From positions 82,968 through 146,967 of the forward strand of contig JAVSML010019175.1 of the NCBI GenBank assembly GCA_038503035.1: a stretch of 64,000 bases of DNA, in the 5' to 3' direction. The position numbers and the translations under genes are program-made. The stretch is from Crocodylus rhombifer (lineage: Eukaryota; Chordata; Crocodylia; Crocodylidae). Of the stretch, positions 24,701 to 36,700 are shown in pieces. Below the pieces are notes generated by a model. The model saw only the letters and a list, made by a program, of their open reading frames with translations. It was not told where the DNA came from and ran no database searches. The first letter of the stretch is position 1. Each line of letters begins with the position of its first letter.

Positions 24701-27700
24701 CCTGTCTGTCACTACTTGCTCCTGTTTGTTCAGTAGGGGTCCTATGTTGCCCTGCACCTTCCTTCTACTCCCTACATACCTACAAAAATACATTTTGTTG
24801 TCTTTCATTTGTGTTGCCAACCTCAGCTCCATAGTTGCTTTGGCCTTTCTAACTGCCTCCCTGCAGGCCAATATGCAAGTGCAGGCCAAATAGGTATAGT
24901 CTTCCTCGGTAGCTTCCCCTGCCTATATGCCTCTTTTTTTGCCCCTAGGCTCACCTGGATTTCTCTGTTTAGCCAAGGAAGTTTTTTGACTCCTTTCCCT
25001 CGCACTGGGATCATCTCTCTCTGTGCCGAAAGGATCACTTCCTTTAGGAATAACCACCCTTTCTGAACTCCCATCTCACCAATACTCCTATCCTGCAGTG
25101 CATCACTGATTAAACGCCTGAGCACACTGAAGTTAGCCTTCCTAAAGTCATAGTTTCATAGTTTGTGGGGTCGGAAGGGACCTGAGCAGATCATCAAGTC
25201 TGACCCCCTGCCTTGGCAGGAAAAAGTAGTGGGGTCATAAAACCCCAGCAATGTCTAGCCTCGTCTTAAAGACCCCCAGGGTAGGAGCCAGCACCACTTT
25301 GCTTGGAAGTTGGTTCCAGCTCCTAGCTGCCCTGACAGTGAAGCAGCGCCTCCTGATGTCTAGTCTGAATCTACCCACTGCCAGCTTATGACCGTTATTT
25401 CTAGTCACTCCTGGCAGTGCTCGGGGGAACAGGGACTCCCCCAATGCCTGCTGGTCCCCTCTGACTCATTTGTAACAGGCCACTAGACCCCCCTCAGCCT
25501 TCTCTTGTGGAAACTGAACAGGTTCAGGTCCCATAGCCTCTCCTCGTAGGGCCTGCCCTGCTGCCCCCAATCATGCGAGTGGCCCGCCTCTGGACCCTCT
25601 CCATGTTGTCCACATCCCTCCTGAAATGTGGTGCCCAGAAATGGACGTGGTATTCCAGCTGCGGCCTGACCAGTGCCACATAGACAAGGAGGATCACCTC
25701 CTTGGTCCTGCTTAAGATGCATCTGTGGATGCATTTCAAGGTGCGGTTGGCCTTCCTGACTGCATCCCCACACTGCCGGCCCATGTTCATCTTGGTATCA
25801 ATGATGATTCCAAGATCCTTTTTTGCCTCTGCACTGACGAGAAGGGAGTTCCCCAGGAAGTCAAGCACTTCCACCCTACTAGTATCTTACCCACTCTACA
25901 CGTTATGGTGAATTTGACTCATTGGTGGTGTAGTCTTCCATGTCTCTCTCCGATGTGTCTCATATAGGGATTCCTCTTTAGCCTCGCCGTTATTCTTAGG
26001 GATAAACAGCTTGGTTATTGGAATGACTTCAGGTTGGTTCACTAGGGGGGCCTCGCCTCCCACGTCTTTGATGATGATTGCCTTCAGATTGGAAGGATGA
26101 TGTTTTGATCCCATGTCCCCTCAGTCGTGCCTGCTGTTCCATCTTTGTGGGGCTCCAACCTCCCCTACACCCTGCCTAATACCAAACTTGATGTCGTCAC
26201 CTCCATTGTTGAGGCTGATGTCCTGTGCCGTCCTTAGTGCTCGGGTTCCTGGAATATGATGGCCGCTGGGTGTGGAAGATGTTACTATTCCGAGCATTTC
26301 CCCCAGCCTTCCTCCTTTCCAATTGCACGTTGTCCGGCTTCAGTACCAATCCGTCCCCCGACATGTCGCCTCTCCCCTGGGCTTGGTACTTGCCATCCAT
26401 CTGTCTCACTTGTATCCCACTTCTGCCGAGTCCTGCCAGGCTCCAGTCTGCTGCCGGCTCCCTCGGTCCAAGTCAGCTCTTAAAACCAATCCTCGGGCCC
26501 TCTCTGGCCCCGTGCCTTCATGGAGACCCCTTTCTGAGGTAACCATTAGGTCCCCTCACTGGGACTGCTTGTGTTCTCTGGCCCCTCTGAGCCAGCTGGG
26601 GGCACCACTTCTGGTCCCCCCCGCTTGTCTTCTGCCAGGCTTTTTATCTTGGGTACAGAGGTCTGGCTGCCCAATCGGTCCCGGCACACTGTTATAAAGC
26701 ATACCCACACCAATGGGGTTGTCAATCCCAGCTCCTTTGGGCTCAGCCATTTTTTTTTCCTTTTTGTATTTTTGCATGGCGGTTCCAACCACCATAGTTT
26801 CACTTTTGCTGCTTTTATCTTCTGAACTTGCCAGAGGATCCTGAGCAAGAGGCAGGCAGAGGCCTGCACACACGCTGCTGGTGATCATCTCTGGAGTGGA
26901 TCCAAAGAGAGGGAGTCCACAAGGAGACTGCGAATGTTCACAGGGGTGCAAGGCAGGCCTGTGATAATCTTTGGAGCAGATTTTTCAACAGAGGATCCAG
27001 AGGAGGGCCTGAGGGAAACTATAGTTACAGGTAGAGCCTTCCTGCACATGGGGGAGACCCCAAGGAGACTGAATGTTCATAGGGGTGCAGAGCAGGCCGG
27101 CGCATGACAATAACTGGACTACGGGATTTTCTTGATCGTTGCGATTGGGATTTTGAGAACCTGATCCCAGGGAAAAGGGGACATGGACTGAGCCCAACAA
27201 GGAGGCTGAGAGCAGCCGGGGTTTTCTTTGGGGTTTTTTTTGCCTTTTCTTTTGATACTTGAGCATGGGCCAAGACCAGCCCTGGAAGGGTATACCTAGT
27301 TAAGACCAAAGGTCACCCTGGGGTAGCGGGCCAAATAATACCACAACAGGCAGCACTGCGACCTGGCTGCAGAAGAATTTTGTGAGTACCATTTGGTGAG
27401 GCTAGTCTGGGGTAAAGAGAAGGTTTGGAGCCCCACAGAAGAAACAGGGATCGAGACCAGGCAGGATCACCACAGGCAGTGCCTCCTGGGAATAAATTTC
27501 ATCAAAGTTGTGGCAGGCACGAAAACATAAAACCAACTTCCTGGCAGACCAGGTGATCCAAAGCCGAGGTCCACCCTGTTGCCACCTGTAGGCAGACGAG
27601 CTCAGAGCAGCGGTAGCAAGCCCTACAGCACATACAGCCATCACAAATCCTGACAATTTTTAGAGGTTTAGAAATCGTATCTTGGCAAGTCAGACCAAAA

Positions 27701-30700
27701 ATGGTTGCATTATCTCACTAGAGAGCTGAAAATCAATGTGTCCAGTGCTGTAGTGGATTTGCTTATAGAAGATATGTTATGCAAAGTCATTTTAAATCCT
27801 TTCTTGAGTTTCTGACATTATTTTTTCTCTTTTGGATACTCGATAGTTAGTTGTACTCATAGTACAAAGATATAGGGGAAATATGTTAAAAGTGTAATAA
27901 CATTTCTTAACAATATAAAACATTTCTAAAATCAACTTTTGGAAAACCTGTGACACATTTACAGTGCACAGAGGCATGGGAGCAAAGTCTGTGATTTTTT
28001 TATGCTTGTTTTGAACATATTGGATATTTATACTCATCCCAACCTCCAGTCTTTAAGACTTCCCTCATCAACAAAAACACAGGCATCCATATGGTAGGAC
28101 ATCTGCTGTCTGTTAGATATAGGATATACGCAGAGACAGAAGGTAATGAAATAAAAAATGGGTCTTTACTTGGCTTCGTAGTTCCAGATGCGAACAGATC
28201 TGTCCAGGGAACAGGTAGCAACAAGGGGTTTGCGGATACAGGTGGCCAGTCCAGTGACAGCAGCAGAATGCAATGGAAAACTTAGGTACACAAAGTGCTC
28301 CCCCTAGGGAAATGAAACAAATACTTGGGAAAACAAATCATACTGGCTTAAATATGCACAAGATTAAGACTCAAGGACTGTAAACAAAGAACAATGCCAT
28401 AAATCACTACATGGAATTTAAAGAAAGGGTCTCAGCTGGTGCTAAGACAAACTAAGCACCAGAAATGCACAATAAGGAGCAATACCTTGGGATCAATTTC
28501 ATACCCCATCTTCATTAAGGATGTGAAAGAGAAAGAAAAGATTAATTAATGGGGTTTACAGAAATTATTAACTTGCAAAGAGCTGCGCACACCGGTGAGA
28601 ACAGAGCATTGTCCAAAGGGCCTGGTATAGATCACCTAGAAATAACAAAAATTTGACCTGGACAAATGCCAGTAATATACCTAGAGGAAATTTTCCTGAA
28701 AAGACAACACTGGGTGCATCTACACGTTCATTAATGCACTGTAATGACAGATACTAATAATGCGCCATAATCGGTGCTACACTGCAGTAATGCTGGAACA
28801 TGCTTTTTTGTGATGCTAATGTGCAGTAGACTAATTCTACTGTGCATTAGCACACGTTTTTCCCTGCTGTGCTAATGCTCAATAGAATTAGTCAACTGCG
28901 CATTGAGTGTCTTATGTAAACATGCCGAAATGGGAAGTAAAAACCTGGGAAGCGATTGAAGCAGGAACTTGCCATGTGAGAAATATGAACAAATGTAGCA
29001 GCTCCATACATATGAGATGCCTGCTATGACTTCACTTGAAATATGGGTTTAATTTTACCTGAGAATTTATATTAGATTTATTCCCTACATTAATTAGCTT
29101 GTAATGTCACCAAAGTAGAGACTTCTGCATGTTTGTAGCCCAAAGAATAGTGTTCCACTTCTAACAGGAACAGCTGAGTGCTGCCATAGTACAAGTACCA
29201 CACCTTATCATGCATCCACAGATGCATCACGAGCAGATCCAAGGAGGTGAACCTCCCCCTCTATGCGACACTGGTCAGGCTGCAGTTGGAGTACCGTGTC
29301 CAGTTCTGGGCGCCGCACTTCAGGAGGGATGTGGACGGCATCGAGAGGGTCCAGAGGAGGGCCACTCGCATGATCAGGGGGCATCAAGGCAGGCTCTACA
29401 AGGGGAGACTACGGGACCTGAACCTGTTCAGCCTTCACAAGAGAAGGCTGAGAAGGGATCTAGTGGCCATCTAAAACTTACTGGGGGGGACTAGAGGGGA
29501 ATGGGCGAGACCCTGTTCTCCCATGTGCCTCCTGGAGTAACAAGGAATAACGGCCACAAATTGACCGAGAGTAGGTTCAGGCTAGACATCAGGAGGCACT
29601 ACTTCACCGTCAGGGAAGCCAGGATCTGGAACCAGCTTCCAAGGGAAGTGGTGCTGGCTCCTACCTTAGGGGTCTTTAAAAGGAGGCTTGATAACTACCT
29701 AGCTGGGGTCATATGAGCATAACTTAGTGAGGGTCATATGAGCCCAGTATTCATTCCTGCCCAGGGCAGGGGGTCAGACTTGATGATCTGCTCAGGTCCC
29801 CTCCAACCCTACATCTATGAATCATGTTGCCAAAATCTTTTCAGTAGAATCAGAGTGGGGAGGGACCTCAAGGGTCATTAACTCTTAAAAATGTAATTTT
29901 AGTACAACTTAAGTACCACCTTTCCACCATTCAGCACAGCTACATGTCATGTAGTGAATGGAGTCAGACGGCTTACAGATACCACTGTCAAAGTAGCCAC
30001 TGGGAATTAAGGTTTATTTCCTGGCTTTCCAAAGTCTGGAGTTTTGCTGTAAAGGAAGAAAATACCACTAGGAAACCTTAATTCTGTACTAACCGTGTTT
30101 TTTGTCATTGGGATAAGTTTAGGGAAGGGACAAGAAAGTTGAGTTGTGTGATTCATAGAGTTGTTTATTGTCCCCAGGTTCACAGCAGAAAGGAGGGTGT
30201 TCGGTATTTCCCAGGCTTCTGGACTTTTTGTTACCATGTGGGGCCAAGAAGGAATTTTCTTTCCCTCCACTTGCTACTGATGTCAGTTTTTGTTGTTGTT
30301 GTTTTTTGCTTTCTTCAGAACCATTGGGTGTTGACTGCAGCACAGACCAGGGATTATGACTGGGCTGGGCTAATGCTCCTGCTGGGATTAAAGCCAGGAG
30401 GTTCCTGACTACAGGGTTTTGCCCTTCTACTCAGGGTCAGACTAATTGCCAGCTTTGAGATCAGGAAGGAATGTTACCCCATGGTCAGACTGGTATGGAC
30501 TGTGGGGGGTTTTGTCCTTCTCTGTCATGGGGAGCATTTGATCAACCCTGGCAGGAACTTTTCTGTGATTCTATGATATACAAAGAACACTCCTTATTAA
30601 AGATATTCACAGGGTCCAGAGCCTCACCAATGAATTTTACAAACAACTACCACAGGAAGTAATACTGAATACTATGGGCCAGATTTCACCCCAACTATTA

Positions 30701-33700
30701 GATATCTAAGCTAGATCTCATTCCACTTTGCTTGGGTTCCTACAAAGAATGAACACAAAAGGTGGGAGGGGCCTTTTCACTGATCTTTGTGACTTAATGT
30801 GGTCTGGCCCCCTTTAGGAGGAAGTGGACAGCCTGGGATAAAGGTGGGTGGTTAAAACGCAAGGGGAAAAAAAGGGTCCTCCATAGCAGGGACAGATGAA
30901 CTGAAAGCCAGCTCCTACTCTACACAATACACTTAAGGCCCGTTTAACCAGGTAATTAATTATGCCTTAAGTTGTGACCCAGCTACGCATTCAACCAGTT
31001 AATGGCACGGTAAAACATGAAGTAAGCTACAAAGTTATAACTCAAAAAAAGCGTAATAACTTTGTAACTTGCTCTAATCACGCCATTAACTGAACATGTG
31101 ACCAAATGCTCCCCTGTGCCTAGGAGCCCCACAGTTTCTCTAGGTAGCCTTTTCAATTGCTTGACCACCCTCAGAGTCCTCTTGATCTCCAGCCTAAATT
31201 TCCCCTGCTAAAGCTTGAAGCCATTGCTCTTAGCTCTGTCTCCTATGGCCACAGAGAAAAGCCCATTTCCAGCCTCTCTATAATTGCCTTTTTCGTTTGA
31301 AGACTCTTTCCAAACTGTTGACATCTATTTTGAAATGCAGGGCCAAAAACTGGACACAGCACTCAATGTGAGGCCTCACCAGTGCAGAAGAATCACCTCT
31401 CTTGTTAATACAACTTCTAGGCTGTTGGCTTTTTTACAACAAGAGCACAGCGTCTACTACAGACCTCCAACTCAAAGTCCCGAGCTTGACCAGGAGTTCG
31501 CCTGGGAACTGACTGAGGCTGCTTGCTCCAGGACCTTGGTTGTCATGGGTGACTTCAATTACCCGGACATCTCGTGGGAAGATCACTCAGCTAAATCTGA
31601 GCGGGCGCAAAGCTTTCTCTCGTGCGTGGATGACCTCTACCTGACTCAAGAAGTCTATGGGCCAACGAGAGGCAAAGCGCTGCTTGACCTGGTACTGGCT
31701 ACGGGGGACGACCTAATCGGCGACCTAGTGATTGATAGAGACCTAGCGGACCTACTGCGGCTAAAAAGGAAAGCCTACAAAGGATGGAGGACAGGATTCA
31801 CCTCCAAGGAGGATTACTCCACGCTGGTCCGGTCCTGCAGGGAGCAAACCAGGAAAGCCAAGGCTGCAACTGAACTCCAACTAGCTTCAGGCATCAAGGA
31901 CAACAAAAAGTCCTTTTTCAGATATGTGGGGAGCCGGAGAAAAAGCAAGGGCAATGTTGGACCCCTGCTAAACCAGATGGGGCAACTGACAACTGATGCC
32001 CAGGAAAAAGCCAACCTATTAAATAGGTACTTTGCGTCAGTCTTTCATCAGTCACACGGGATGCCCATGCCTGCTATGGGACAGGGAAATCTGGGTGAGG
32101 GGGATCCCCTACCCTCCATCAATGCTGACCTCATGAAGGAACACCTTGAGAAGCTGGATACCTTCAAGTCAGCTGGCCCTGACAACCTGCACCCCAGGGT
32201 ACTCAAGGAGCTGGCGAGCGTCATAGCCCAGCCCCTGGCACGGATCTTTGAAAACTCCTGGCGCTCTGGCGTAGTGCCTGAAGACTGGAAGAAGGCCAAT
32301 GTGGTGCCGATCTTCAAGAAAGGGAGGAGAGTGGATCCGGCTAACTACAGGCCCATTAGCCTGACTTCTATCCTGGGGAAGATCTTAGAAAAGTTTATTA
32401 AGGAGGCCATCCTTGAGGGACTGGCCCAGGCTAACATTCTAAGGGATAGCAAGCACGGGTTTGTTGCGGGTAGGGCTTGTTTGACCAATCTCATTTCCTT
32501 CTATGACCAGGTGACCTATCACCTGGACAAGGGAGAAGAGTGATGTCATATATCTTGACTTCAAAAAAGCTTTTGATCTGGTATCCCATGATCACCTCTT
32601 GGCCAAACTGGCCAGTTGTGGCCTTGGCTCCACCACGATCCGCTGGCTGGGAAACTGGCTCCGTGGTCGGACCCAGAGGGTTGTGATTGATGGCAGTCAC
32701 TCATCATGGTGCCCTGTGACCAGTGGGGTACCTCAAGGCTCTGTCCTAGGACCCATCCTGTTCAACATCTTCATTAATGATGTGGACATTGGAGTTAGGA
32801 GTGGACTGGCCAAGTTCGCCGATGACACCAAACTTTGGGGCAAAGCATCCATGCCAGAAGATAGGCGGGTGATCCAGGCTGACCTGGACAAGCTCAGCAA
32901 ATGGGCAGACGAGAACCTCATGGTGTTTAACACTGATAAATGCAAGGTTCTCCATCTTGGGAGGAAAAACCTGCAGCACTCTTATAGGCTCGGCAGTGCT
33001 ACGTTGGTTAGCACTACAGAAGAAAGAGACTTGGGGGTCATCATTGACCACAAGATGAACATGAGCCTGCAATGCAATGCTGTGGCTAGTAAAGCGACCA
33101 AAATGTTGGCGTGCATCCATAGATGCTTCTCGAGCAAATCCCGGGACGTCATTCTCCCCTTGTACTCGGCCTTGGTGAGGCTGCACCTGGAGTACTGCAT
33201 CCAGTTTTGGGCTCCACAATTCAAAAAGGATGTGGAGAAGCTTGAGAGAGTCCAGAGGAGAGCCACGCGCATGATCACAGGTCAGGAAAACAGATCTTAC
33301 GATGACAGGCTGAGAGACATGGGACTCTTTAGCCTGGAAAAGCGCAGGCTCAGGGGTGATCTGATGGCCACCTATAAGTTTATCAGGGGTGACCACCAGG
33401 ATCTGGGGGAACGTCTGTTCACCAGAGCGCCCCAAGGGATGACTAGGTCGAACGGTCACAAACTCCTGCAAGACCGTTTTAGGCTGGACATAAGGAAGAA
33501 TTTCTTTACTGTCCGAGCCCCCAAGGTCTGGAACAGTCTGCCAGCAGAGGTGGTTCAAGCACCTACATTGAACACCTTCAAGAGTAAATTGGATGCTTAT
33601 CTTGCTGGGATCCTATGACCCCAGCTGACTTCCTGCCCTTTGGGCAGGGGGCTGGACTCGATGATCTCCCAAGGTCCCTTCCAGCCCTAATGTCTATGAA

Positions 33701-36700
33701 ATCTATGAAATTGAAGCCCAGCCAGTCATTCCCCAGTCTGCATCTGTGCATGTGACCAAGTAGGCCCCAGGAGAGGCACACCTAGGCCAAGGGTTAGTGA
33801 GGAACTAGTTAGGGAGCTTCTGGAGGGACTGGACGTATTCAAGTCAGCCGATCTAGACTATCTGCACCCTAGAGTACTAAAGGAATTGGCTGAGGTCATT
33901 GCAAGACCCCTGGCACGGCTTTACGAGCACTCGTGGTGCTCTGGTGTGGTGCCAGAGGACTTGAAGAGGGCCATTGTGGTTCCCATTTTCAAAAAAGGGA
34001 AGAAGGAGGATGTGGGAAACTATAGGCCAGTTAGTTTTACCTCGATACTGGGCAAGCTTTTTGAGTGAATTATCCTGGCGCATGTCCACGACGGGCCAGC
34101 GGGGGAGATTATGCTTAGGGGCAACCAACAGGTGGTCATTAGATGCAGGTCCTGTCAGACAAACCTGGTGGCCTTCTATGACCAGGTCACCAAATCCTTA
34201 GACGCAGGAGTAGCAGTGGACATAGTCTTTCTGGACTTTAGGAAGGCCTTCGACGCTGTCTTTTTCCCCATTCTTATTAAGAAACTGGGGGACTGTGGCA
34301 TTGACACCCACACAGTTGGATGGGTTGCCAACCAGCTGGAGGGCTGCACCCAGAGAGTGGTGGTGGACGGGTTATTTTCAACTTGGAGGGGTGTGGGCAG
34401 TGGGGTTCCGCAGGGCTCGGTCCTCCGGCCAGCACTGTTCAACATCGTTTCACAGTTTGTAGGGTCGGAAGGGACCTGAGCAGATCATCTAGTCCGACCC
34501 CCTGCCATGGCAGGAAAGAATACTGGGGTCAAATGACCCCAGCAAGATGTTCATCTAACCTCCTCTTAAACACCCCCAGGGTAGGAGCCTGCACCACTTC
34601 TCTTGGAAGCTGGTTCCAGACCCTAGCCGCCCTGTGAAGTAGCGCCTCCTGAAGTCTAACCTAAATGTACCCTCTGCCAGCTTGTGACCGTTATTCCTGG
34701 TCACTCCTGGCAGTGCTCGGGGAAACAGTGACTTCCCCAATGCCTGCTGATCCCCCCTGACTAGTTTATAACAGACCACAAGATCCCCCATCAGCATTCT
34801 CTTTTGGAGGCTGAACAGGTTCAGGTCCCGTAGCCTCTCCTCATAGGGCCTGCCCTGCTGTCCCCTGATCATACGAGTGGCCCTCCTCTGGACCCTCTCC
34901 ATACTGTCAACATCCCTCTTTAAGTGTGGCGTCCAGAACTGGACGCAATACTCCAGCTGCGGCCTGACCAGTGCCGCATAGAGGAGGAGGATCACCTCCT
35001 TGGACCTGCTCGAGATGCATCTGTGGATGCATGACAAGGTGCGGTTGGGCTTCCTGACTGCCTCCCCACACTGCCGGCCCATGTTCATCTTGGAGTCAGT
35101 GATGACCCCCAGATCCCTTTCCGCCTCTGTGCTGACGAGAGGGGAGTTCCCCAACCTGTAGGTATGGTGTCAGTTGTTCCTCCTGAGGTGCATCACCTTG
35201 CACTTGTCTGTGCTGAAGCCCATCCTATTCTCGTCCGCCCACCCTTGTAATCCATCTAGGTCTGATTGTAGCCTGTTGCATCCTTCCAATGTACCCACGT
35301 CCCCCCACATCTTAGTGTCATCAGCAAATTTTAACAGGGTGCTTTTTACCCCGTCATCCAAATCACTGATGAAGATGTTAAACATTGCGGGCCCGAGGAC
35401 CGAGCCCTGTGGAACCCCACTGCCCACGTCCTTCCAGGTTGAGAAGGACCCATCCACTACCACCCTCGGGGTGTGGCCCTCCAGCCAGTTGGCGACCCAT
35501 TTGACTGTGTGGGTGTCTACACCACAGCCCCCCAGTTTCTTAATGAGAACGGGGTGAGAGACAGTGTCAAAAGCCTTCCGGAAGTCCAGGAAAATTATAT
35601 CCACTGCTACCCCTGCGTCTAATGATCTGGTGATCTGATTGTAAAAGGCCACCAGGTTGGTCTGACAGGACCTTCCACTGATGAACCCATGTTGGTTGCC
35701 CCTAAGTATGCAGTCTCCTGCTGGCCCCTCCTGGATGTGTGCCAGCATAATTTTCTCAAACAGCTTGCCTGGGATCGAGGTGAGACTAACCGGCCTATAG
35801 TTTCCCGGGTCCTCCTTCCTGCCTTTTTTGAAGATGGGGACCACGTTGGCCCTCTTCCAGTCCTCCGGTATCTCACCAGAGCACCACAAGTGCTCCTAAA
35901 GTTGTGCCAGGGGACTTGCAATGACCCCGGCCAGTTCCTTTAGAACTCTAGGATGGAGATTATCCGGGGCGGCTGACTTGAATACGTCCAACCCCTCCAG
36001 AAGCTCGCTAACTAAATCCTTGCTAACCCGTGGCCCATGTGTGCCTCCCCCGGGACATCTTCATAAGTGACTTGGATGAGGGGGTAAAAAGCACCCTGTT
36101 CAAATTTGCTGATGACACTAAGATGTGGGGGGATACGGGCACGCTAGAAGGGAGGAATAGGCTACAATCGGACCTAGACAGGTTATAGGGGTGGGCAGAT
36201 GAGAATAGGATGGGATACAACAACAACAAGAAGTGCAAAGTGATGCACCTGGGGAGGAACAACCAGCACTATACCTAGAGGCTGGGGAACTCCCTTCTTG
36301 TCAGTACAGAGGCGGAAAAGGATCTTGGAGTCATAATTGACTCCAAGATGAACAGGGGCCGGCAGTGTGGGGATGCAGTCAGGAAGGCCAACCACACTTT
36401 GTCATGCATCCACAGATTGACAAGCATCCACACAATACTGACAAGTGCAGGGTGCTGCACTTAGGCAGTAGGAACCAGCAGCACACTTATAGAATGGGAA
36501 ACTCCCTTCTTGAGAGCACAGAGGCAGAAAGGGATCTTTGAGTCATTATTGACTCCAAGATGAGGCCGACAATGTGAGGTCTCGGTTGGCAGGGCTAACC
36601 ACACCTTGTCATGCATCCACAAGTACATCTCAAGTAGAGCCAGGGAGGTGATCCTCCCCCTCTATGCGATGCTGGTCAGGCCACAGCTGGAGTACTGTGT

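Noticed and set aside
26546..26951. 131-codon minus-strand frame as a gene
   Set aside because: No domain, no partner exons, and it lies in the unclassified repeat-like region.
32746..33558. 270-codon minus-strand open frame
   Set aside because: Exact antisense of the CR1 copy P reverse transcriptase.
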